The notes under the pieces: model-generated | What the model was told of the DNA's origin: nothing | What the model saw: only the letters and a program-made list of their open reading frames with translations | The model's database searches: none | Origin: Planctomycetota bacterium | Lineage (GTDB): Bacteria; Planctomycetota; Planctomycetia; Pirellulales; Pirellulaceae | Direction of reading: 5' to 3' | DNA length: 19,743 bases | NCBI GenBank assembly: GCA_026692885.1 | Contig: JAPLNJ010000911.1 | Coordinates: 1-19,743, forward strand | Program-made: the position numbers and the translations under genes | Shown: piece by piece, positions 14,925 to 19,743 of the stretch | How positions within the stretch are numbered: position 1 is the first letter of the stretch | Layout of the letters: the number at the start of each line of letters is the position of its first letter

Positions 14925-15428
14925 ATGCCGGAAACCTACCGGGTCCGTCTGGACAAAGAACATCACGTCTTCAGCGCCGCCCATTTCATCACCTTCGGCG
15001 AAAACGTCTGCGAGCGTCTGCACGGCCACAACTACCGCGTGACGGCCGAGGTCGAAGGCCCGCTGGACGAAAACCAGTATGTGGTCGACTTCATCGCCCT
15101 GCGGGACGCGCTGAAATTCGTCACCGAGCAACTCGATCACTTCATGCTCTTGCCGACCGAGCACCCGACGATCAAGGTCCACGCCGACGAGCGGGAAGTG
15201 CAGGTCACGTTCGAAGACCGCCGCTGGATCTTCCCCTGCTGCGACTGCGTCCTGCTGCCCCTTGCCAACACCACGGCCGAACTGCTGGCTCGCTGGATCG
15301 GCCAGCGGTTGCGGGAGGAATTGGTCCGGCGACTGGGCCTGCGCCCCCGACGGTTGCAGATCGCGGTCGACGAGGACAACGGCCAGTGGGGCCTGTGCGA
15401 ATTGACGACTGAAGAACGGGTAGAATGA
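14925..15428 (+). CDS. 6-pyruvoyl-tetrahydropterin synthase / QueD-family enzyme
   Basis: This 167-aa protein has the catalytic and zinc residues of the T-fold PTPS/QueD family. The zinc ligands would be H20 (FSAAHF), H33 and H35 (LHGHNYR); Cys29 (ENVCERLHGH) is the catalytic cysteine position, and D71-H72 (QLDHF) is the proton relay. NTTAELLARW (115-124) is the usual TAE-type segment, and E150 near the end is a candidate pterin-anchoring residue. Family members convert dihydroneopterin triphosphate to a tetrahydropterin, either 6-carboxy (queuosine and other 7-deazapurine pathways) or 6-pyruvoyl. Which applies cannot be decided, as no queC, queE or folE is nearby. It is longer than typical QueD (about 120 aa), mainly through an insertion around 84-112 containing FPCCDC. 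The ATG at 14925 has only a weak ribosome-binding site, so coupling to yceH (64 nt upstream) is possible. Confidence 0.9.
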   Translation: MPETYRVRLDKEHHVFSAAHFITFGENVCERLHGHNYRVTAEVEGPLDENQYVVDFIALRDALKFVTEQLDHFMLLPTEHPTIKVHADEREVQVTFEDRRWIFPCCDCVLLPLANTTAELLARWIGQRLREELVRRLGLRPRRLQIAVDEDNGQWGLCELTTEERVE

Positions 15429-15487
15429 GCATCGCTCCGCTGTGGCCCCGGCTTTGCAGCTTGCCCAGGATCGGCTATTCTGACCTC

Positions 15488-15614
15488 GTACTTTGTCAAA
15501 GCTTGAGTTTAGGGTTGTGAGCGGCGAGGCACTAGCCGCCGGTTTCGAGCCACCGGCGGCTAGCGCCTTTCCGCTTACTTGGCGCGACCCTAATTCTTAA
15601 CCTTGACAAAGCAC
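15488..15614. mobile_element. MITE-like nested palindromic element
   Basis: Terminal 12-mers gtactttgtcaa (15488-15499) and ttgacaaagcac (15603-15614) are inverted repeats with one mismatch. Inside them ttagggt (15509-15515) pairs with accctaa (15587-15593). The core arms 15517-15543 and 15552-15578 pair at 23 of 27 positions, the central 12 bp being perfect around an 8-nt loop. No protein is encoded. It fills most of the gap between the pterin-enzyme gene and the oxidoreductase gene and ends 22 nt before the latter's start. A half-copy of the core lies at 8782-8814. Confidence 0.7.
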
Positions 15615-15635
15615 TAGCGTGAAAGCGAGTTGCCC

Positions 15636-16988
15636 GTGAAAGAGAAGAATCATGGCCTGTGCCGCCTCGCCAATCGGCGAGACTTCTTGAGAACGGCCGC
15701 GGGCAACGCAGCCGCAGGCATCTCCGCTCCCTATTTCTTCACCGGCCTCGCCGCCGCGGCCCAGGATGCCAAGGCCACGGTGAAGAACGATCGACCGAAC
15801 CTTGGCGCCATCGGCTGTGGCGGACAGGGGTCCACGATTGCGGGGCGTGCTCGCAAGTATGGCGAGATGGTGGCCGTTTGCGACGTGGACGAACAGCGAG
15901 CCGAGGCGGCGAAACAGAAACTCGGCGGAGGCAAAGTCGAGGTCTACGACGATTACCGGCGCGTGCTGGACCGCCAGGACATCAAGGTGGTCACGATCGG
16001 CACGCCGGACCATTGGCACGCCAAGATCGCGATCGAGGCTCTGCAGGCCGGCAAGGATGTGTATTGCGAGAAGCCGCTGACCCTGACCATCGACGAAGGC
16101 AAGTTGATCTGCCGTGCGGTCCGGCAGACGGGCCGCGTGTTTCAGGTTGGCACCCAGCAGCGCAGCCACGGTCTGTTTGCCCAGGCGGTCGCACTCTGCC
16201 GTGCTGGCCGGCTGGGCAAGATCGAACACCTGACCGTCGCTGTCGGCGGCGCGCCCCAGGGCGGACCGTTCCCCAAGGTCGACCCGCCCCAGGCTCTGAA
16301 CTGGGATAGGTGGCTTGGTCAGGCACCGGCAGTGCCCTACCTTGAGCGCCGCTGCCACTACGAATTCCGCTGGTGGTACGAGTACTCCGGGGGCAAGCTG
16401 ACGGACTGGGGCGCCCACCACGTGGACATCGCACACTGGGTCCTCGACGCCGCTGACACGGGGCCGGTTTCGTTCGAGGGGACGGCCGCGTTTCCCGTGC
16501 CTTACGAGCGGGGCTATGCCACGGTCGACAATTGTTACAATACGGCCCGCAAGTTTCGGATCGAAACGAAGTTCGCCGATGGTGCGGCGTTGATCATCAC
16601 CGACCGCACGCCGGACTTCGATAACGGCGTGTTGATCGAGGGCACCGGCGGACGAATCTTTGTGAACCGTGGCAAGCTCACCGGCCCGCCGGTCGACGAG
16701 CTGAAAGAGAATCCTCTGCCGGAGGATGCGATCACCAAGGTGTATCAGGGCCAACAGCACGGCGACCACATGCGCAACTTCTTCGAGTGTATCAAAACGC
16801 GCGAGCAGCCCATCTCCGACGTCTTCTCGCATCACCGCGCTATGACGACCTGCCACCTGGCCAACCTCTGCATCCGTCTCGGTCGCCCGCTCAAGTGGGA
16901 TCCCCACGCGGAACAGATCGTCGGCGATGAAGAGGCCAACGCCTGGCAGAAGCGAGAACAACGCCAGGGCTACGAGATCGTGGTGTAG
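15636..16988 (+). CDS. Tat-exported Gfo/Idh/MocA-family oxidoreductase
   Basis: This 450-aa protein begins with a twin-arginine signal (NRRDFLRTAAG, Arg14-Arg15) followed by an Ala-rich hydrophobic stretch, so it should be exported folded with its cofactor. The Rossmann domain has the dinucleotide loop IGCGGQG (about 59-65), VAVCDVDEQR, TPDHWH and the family hallmark CEKPL (144-148), whose Lys is catalytic. The C-terminal substrate domain contains LTDWGAHHVDIAHW (255-268), where a His of GAHHVD would complete the active site. The family oxidises or reduces sugars and polyols with NAD(P); the substrate is not deducible. GTG 15636 is preferred because GCGAG lies 6 nt upstream; TTG 15630 would add two residues. 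Its stop codon is the first unit of a TAGGG repeat array, and an SDR gene follows 34 nt later. Confidence 0.92.
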   Translation: MKEKNHGLCRLANRRDFLRTAAGNAAAGISAPYFFTGLAAAAQDAKATVKNDRPNLGAIGCGGQGSTIAGRARKYGEMVAVCDVDEQRAEAAKQKLGGGKVEVYDDYRRVLDRQDIKVVTIGTPDHWHAKIAIEALQAGKDVYCEKPLTLTIDEGKLICRAVRQTGRVFQVGTQQRSHGLFAQAVALCRAGRLGKIEHLTVAVGGAPQGGPFPKVDPPQALNWDRWLGQAPAVPYLERRCHYEFRWWYEYSGGKLTDWGAHHVDIAHWVLDAADTGPVSFEGTAAFPVPYERGYATVDNCYNTARKFRIETKFADGAALIITDRTPDFDNGVLIEGTGGRIFVNRGKLTGPPVDELKENPLPEDAITKVYQGQQHGDHMRNFFECIKTREQPISDVFSHHRAMTTCHLANLCIRLGRPLKWDPHAEQIVGDEEANAWQKREQRQGYEIVV

Positions 16989-17015
16989 GGTAGGGTAGGG
17001 TAGGGTAGGGTAGGG
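16986..17015 (+). repeat. (TAGGG)6 array, potential G-quadruplex
   Basis: Six perfect TAGGG units run from 16986 to 17015. The first contains the TAG stop codon of the oxidoreductase gene and the last ends 7 nt before the ATG of the SDR gene. The G3-TA spacing fits a G-quadruplex on the plus strand and hence in the mRNA. AGGG of the last unit is also the only Shine-Dalgarno-like sequence for the SDR gene. Confidence 0.92.
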
Positions 17016-17022
17016 CCGTGTC

Positions 17023-17826
17023 ATGGGTTACTGGCAAGACAAAGTGGTGTTGGTCACGGGCGGTTCCGCGGGACTAGGCCGGGCGATTGCGGCAGGTTTC
17101 GCTGCTGCCGGTGCAAAGCTCGTGCTGGCGGCATTGGGCACGCCTGAGTTACCCGAAACGGTCAGGCAGTTGCAGGCTGTCGGCGGCGAGGCCCTCGGCG
17201 TGCCGGCCGACATCACGCAGCAGGACCAGGTGGACGCCCTGCTGGCCCAGACGCTCGCCCGCTTCGGACGCTTGGACGTCTTGGTCAACTGCGCCGGCCG
17301 CTCGGCGCGTGGCGAAGTGCTGTCGACTCGGCCGGAAGATTTTCAGAAGCTGCTGGACCTGAATTTCTTCGCCCTGGTGCGGTGCACGTTGGCGGCCGCT
17401 CCGCACCTGATCGCGGCGAAAGGCCATGTGATCAATATCGGCTCGCTGGCCGCCAAGACCGCCTCGCGATACTTGGGCGCTTACCCCGTCAGCAAGTTTC
17501 CCGTGGCCGCCTATTCGCAGCAACTGCGCCACGAATTGAATCCGCAAGGCGTCCATGTGTTGCTCGTCTGTCCGGGGCCGTTGGCCCGCCAAGACGCGGG
17601 GCAGCGTTACGACGCGCAAGCGACTGGTCTGCCCGAGGCGGCCCGCCGTCCCGGTGGCGGCGTCAAGCTGAAAGGCATTCCGCCGGAGCGACTGGTCGCC
17701 AAAATCCTGCGCTACGGCGAACTGCGCAAGCCCGAACTGGTGATGCCCGCCCGTGCTCGGCTGCTATTCGCCATCGCGCAGCTGTCCCCGTCACTGGGCG
17801 ACTGGATCATCGGCCGCCTGACCTAA
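17023..17826 (+). CDS. short-chain dehydrogenase/reductase (SDR)
   Basis: This 267-aa classical SDR has TGGSAGLG (12-19) for cofactor binding, DI at 63-64, NCAG (89-92), Asn114, Ser141 (NIGSLAAK), the catalytic Tyr154 and Lys158 in YPVSK, and PG at 184-185 after the last strand. All four residues of the catalytic tetrad are present, so it should be an active NAD(P)-dependent oxidoreductase on a hydroxyl or keto substrate. After the second strand it reads LAALGT, lacking the Arg many NADP-preferring relatives have, so cofactor preference is unclear. It has no signal peptide and is cytoplasmic, although the C-terminal 25 residues (LLFAIAQLSPSLGDWIIGRL) are hydrophobic enough to touch a membrane. 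It lies 34 nt after the oxidoreductase gene and is probably co-transcribed; its stop is 6 nt from the stop of the convergent gene. Confidence 0.93.
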   Translation: MGYWQDKVVLVTGGSAGLGRAIAAGFAAAGAKLVLAALGTPELPETVRQLQAVGGEALGVPADITQQDQVDALLAQTLARFGRLDVLVNCAGRSARGEVLSTRPEDFQKLLDLNFFALVRCTLAAAPHLIAAKGHVINIGSLAAKTASRYLGAYPVSKFPVAAYSQQLRHELNPQGVHVLLVCPGPLARQDAGQRYDAQATGLPEAARRPGGGVKLKGIPPERLVAKILRYGELRKPELVMPARARLLFAIAQLSPSLGDWIIGRLT

Positions 17827-17832
17827 CGGCCG

Positions 17833-19218
17833 TCACACCCCAAGCGACACCGCGCCCTTGGGCAGATCGAAGCACACGACCACGCCGTTCGGCTCGCGTA
17901 ACCAGGTGCCGCTCTGCAGGTCGCGCGCCTCGCGCACTTCGCGAAGCGGCAGCGGTTGGTCTCCGTGCGTCAGTTGCGGCACGCCAGCACCCGTCACGGC
18001 CATGCGAACGGTGAACAGGGGACAGGCAAACGGAGCGAAGAATTTCGCGGAGTTGCCGCTATGTTCGATCCGCGTCAGTTCCTTGGCGGTCCAGTACCGC
18101 GCCAGTTCGCTGCTCTTCATCCACAGTGTGCGGTCCCGATAGCGCTGCTCCAACGCGGTGATCACGCGCTGCACCTCCTGAAAGCCCGCTCGCGTGCCCT
18201 GGTTGTAGAGGCCCGGCCAATGACACAGCATGACGGCCGGCTCGCCGCGCTCGATCAGTTCCACCAGGCGGCCGCCGGTCGCGTCGCGATGGCAATAGCG
18301 TTCGCTCCGAAGCGGCTCATCGCCGTCCCAACCGCCGAACCAATCGCCCGTGCCCGCCCAGACGCTGACCACGACCTGCGGGTTATCGGTGTCCAGGCCC
18401 TGGACGTGTTCCAATCGCGGTTGCGTCGTCTCACCGCCCTCCGACACGTACTTAAAGTAGTGCGGTAGCTCCGTCCCGTAGACGTCGCGCACCGCCTGGT
18501 GCACGGCCAACGAGAATTCCGACTTCACCGCGTTACCAAAGCCGCCGGGGCTGGTCACGCCCTCGCAGGGCAAGTCGCAATTCTTCAGGATCCGCAAGGC
18601 GTAGGCCAAATACGCAGCCAATTCGTCGACGCTCTTCTTCGTCTGCGGATAAGAATTCTCCATTGTGGCCGCATTGATCTCGGCGATCGGTCGGCCGGTG
18701 GCCAGATCGATGACCCGCGTGTGCGTGATCATTTCCGGATGGATGTCCCAGCGCGGAGCCATCAGCTCGCGGACCAGTTTCAGGCTGTCCTGCAATTCGC
18801 GTCGTGACCAGCCGGGCAGTTCGCGGTCCAGCCAGCCGACGCCGGCCGGACACGGCACGATGCTGAACTTGCCCTTGACTCCGCGTTCAGCACACCACTC
18901 CCCAAACTCACGGAAAAAGGCGTCGGGAATCTCGCGTGGCCACGTCTTCCAGGGTTTCCGATAGGTGCCGTTGTCCGGCCAGGCCTCGGCGAACTGCGGC
19001 ATGCAGTAGTGTCCGAGGTTGACCAGGCAGGTCGAGTCGTCGATGAAGAACGACAACGGCACCCGCATCCGCGGGTTGAGCACCGTCACCCCTGCGTCCC
19101 GCGGCGGCCGTAGACCGGGAGGAATTTCGGCGCGGGCCGCCCTGGCCGCCCAGCCCAGTCCCAACGCAGTCGCCCCGACCCCCGCACGCAAGAAATCACG
19201 GCGTGTTCCGATCCCCAT
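17833..19218 (-). CDS. Tat-exported polysaccharide-deacetylase-like protein
   Basis: This 461-aa protein begins MGIGTRRDFLRAG, a twin-arginine signal (Arg6-Arg7) with a hydrophobic stretch to about 30 and an Ala-rich cleavage region. The mature part looks like a NodB-type deformed barrel. LSFFIDDS (55-62) gives a DD pair at the end of the first strand, KGKFSIVPCP (115-124) a second strand, and HPEMITHTRV (160-169) a His pair that could complete a metal site. Later segments CEGVTSPGGFG and VMLCHWPGLYNQG fit further barrel strands. The last ~90 residues look like an added beta domain. The match is to general features only, so the activity (deacetylase, other carbohydrate hydrolase, or inactive) is uncertain. 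The start is firm: AGGAGG lies 8 nt before ATG 19218 and the Tat signal begins there. It converges on the SDR gene with 6 nt between the stops. Confidence 0.7.
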   Translation of the reverse strand: MGIGTRRDFLRAGVGATALGLGWAARAARAEIPPGLRPPRDAGVTVLNPRMRVPLSFFIDDSTCLVNLGHYCMPQFAEAWPDNGTYRKPWKTWPREIPDAFFREFGEWCAERGVKGKFSIVPCPAGVGWLDRELPGWSRRELQDSLKLVRELMAPRWDIHPEMITHTRVIDLATGRPIAEINAATMENSYPQTKKSVDELAAYLAYALRILKNCDLPCEGVTSPGGFGNAVKSEFSLAVHQAVRDVYGTELPHYFKYVSEGGETTQPRLEHVQGLDTDNPQVVVSVWAGTGDWFGGWDGDEPLRSERYCHRDATGGRLVELIERGEPAVMLCHWPGLYNQGTRAGFQEVQRVITALEQRYRDRTLWMKSSELARYWTAKELTRIEHSGNSAKFFAPFACPLFTVRMAVTGAGVPQLTHGDQPLPLREVREARDLQSGTWLREPNGVVVCFDLPKGAVSLGV

Positions 19219-19234
19219 AATGCGGTCCTCCTGG

Positions 19235-19372
19235 TAGGGTGGGTCGAGCAAGCCGTGTTCCTGGTGGGCCGCGATCGCTTTGCCAAACATCGTTGTGTCG
19301 TCGCACTGTGAATCCCAGTCGGGACGGCTTGCGAAGGCCCACCACGATGTTCCGCTCCCTTGGCCCACCCTA
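19235..19372. repeat. ~138-bp imperfect inverted-repeat element at a gene start
   Basis: Ends tagggtggg (19235-19243) and cccacccta (19364-19372) are perfect inverted repeats. Inside, ggtgggcc (19263-19270) pairs with ggcccacc (about 19337-19344). The element abuts the AGGAGG ribosome-binding site of the deacetylase-like gene, so it forms that gene's leader or promoter region. No conserved coding frame is seen in it. Confidence 0.6.
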
Positions 19373-19698
19373 CGTGAATAATCCGGCTCAGGGGCCGGTA
19401 GAGGCCCGTCTCAAGGCTAGGATTCGTTCGAACCGTGGTGTACAACGTAGCGTCTGTCCGACGCGGAGGCAATCGGAGGGCACCTGCGTGGCGTGGCCCA
19501 CGCGGCTTGGCGGCGCGGCCGAGCCTTCTCCCCTCACCCCTGTATTCAGGGGAGAGGGGCCGGGGGTGGCTCGCGCAGAATTGGGGAGTCGGGCGTCAAA
19601 CGGATGGTCCTGTTTTTGTTCCGCCCCCATCCGGGCTTGCCCCGGTGGACAAGAGGTTTGAAAACCAAGGCCGCGTACCGCAACCACACCCCGTCCCC
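19373..19698. other. non-coding stretch with a hairpin
   Basis: No supportable gene lies in this part. The main feature is a hairpin at 19530-19559: arms cccctcacccctg and caggggagagggg pair at 12 of 13 positions around a tatt loop, followed by the G-rich gccgggggtgg. Its form resembles other dispersed palindromes in this window. Open frames here have biased composition and no ribosome-binding site. Confidence 0.55.
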
Positions 19699-19743
19699 TT
19701 CGCCGCATTCACCGCCGCCTGCGGCGGCGGTGAATGCGGCGAA
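19699..19743. repeat. perfect 21-bp stem palindrome at window edge
   Basis: The last 45 bases form two perfectly complementary 21-nt arms (ttcgccgcattcaccgccgc and its partner) around a 3-nt tgc loop. The stem may continue past the window edge. It is very G+C-rich and lacks a visible T-tract, so it could be a REP-type repeat or the stem of a terminator whose tail lies outside. Confidence 0.8.

Noticed and set aside
16986..17015. TAGGG array considered as a CRISPR or telomere-type repeat
   Set aside because: No spacers and units of 5 nt exclude CRISPR; a single 30-bp array between two genes is not a telomere.
15597..17024. 475-codon open frame antisense to the oxidoreductase gene
   Set aside because: It is a mirror of the high-G+C codon bias; the sense frame has a complete Gfo/Idh/MocA domain and Tat signal, and the antisense product shows no recognisable domain.
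1..19743. Search for tRNA, rRNA, CRISPR arrays, riboswitch cores, integrase or transposase genes
   Set aside because: None was recognised by eye in any gap or on either strand; covariance-model searches could not be run.

Overview
The window looks like a high-G+C chromosome segment from a planctomycete, probably of the Pirellulales or a related group. The evidence is a combination: a Hanks-type Ser/Thr kinase fused to about 15 WD40 repeats and translationally coupled to an ECF-type sigma factor, two secreted PQQ-like beta-propeller proteins, a Tat-exported Gfo/Idh/MocA oxidoreductase, and a second Tat-exported carbohydrate-enzyme-like protein. Many long palindromic intergenic repeats fit the same picture. 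The lineage is inferred from gene content; no rRNA or other marker gene is present.

Layout. Positions 96-8564 are read from the minus strand. In transcription order they are an ECF sigma factor (8564-7971), the kinase/WD40 protein (7974-4273, ATGA overlap with the sigma gene), a DUF885 metallopeptidase-like lipoprotein (4024-2090), a PQQ-like beta-propeller protein (2024-732) and a YfcE/MJ0936-type metallophosphoesterase (614-96). A perfect TATAAT box lies upstream of the sigma gene. The strand switches in a ~480 bp gap (8565-9042) that carries a plausible promoter and a 39-codon small ORF with a consensus Shine-Dalgarno sequence. This small ORF runs into the start of a secreted five-bladed-propeller glycosidase-like protein (9043-10449).

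From 10461 to about 12250 there is an accessory-looking, lower-G+C stretch. It contains a ~166 bp MITE-like element, then a two-gene unit with a GTGA overlap (an 83-aa conserved-looking small protein and a clan AA retropepsin-like aspartic protease), then a convergent small lipoprotein gene. A second PQQ-like propeller protein (12420-13742) follows. After it comes a gap with two unrelated long palindromes, a YceH/DUF480 protein (14117-14860) and a 6-pyruvoyl-tetrahydropterin synthase/QueD-family enzyme (14925-15428).

A ~127 bp element with nested inverted repeats fills the next gap. It is followed by the Tat-exported oxidoreductase (15636-16988) and a short-chain dehydrogenase (17023-17826), separated by six TAGGG repeats. 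A convergent Tat-exported polysaccharide-deacetylase-like protein (19218-17833) ends the coding part. The last ~520 bp is non-coding and dense in palindromes.

How the genes work together. The sigma/kinase pair is most likely a signalling and transcription module. The DUF885, PQQ-propeller, glycosidase-like, oxidoreductase and deacetylase-like proteins are predicted to be exported and probably act on peptides and carbohydrates in the enlarged planctomycete periplasm. The least understood parts are the small-protein/aspartic-protease pair, the leader ORF at 8940, and at least eight distinct palindromic elements, several of which end within about 25 bp of a start or stop codon.
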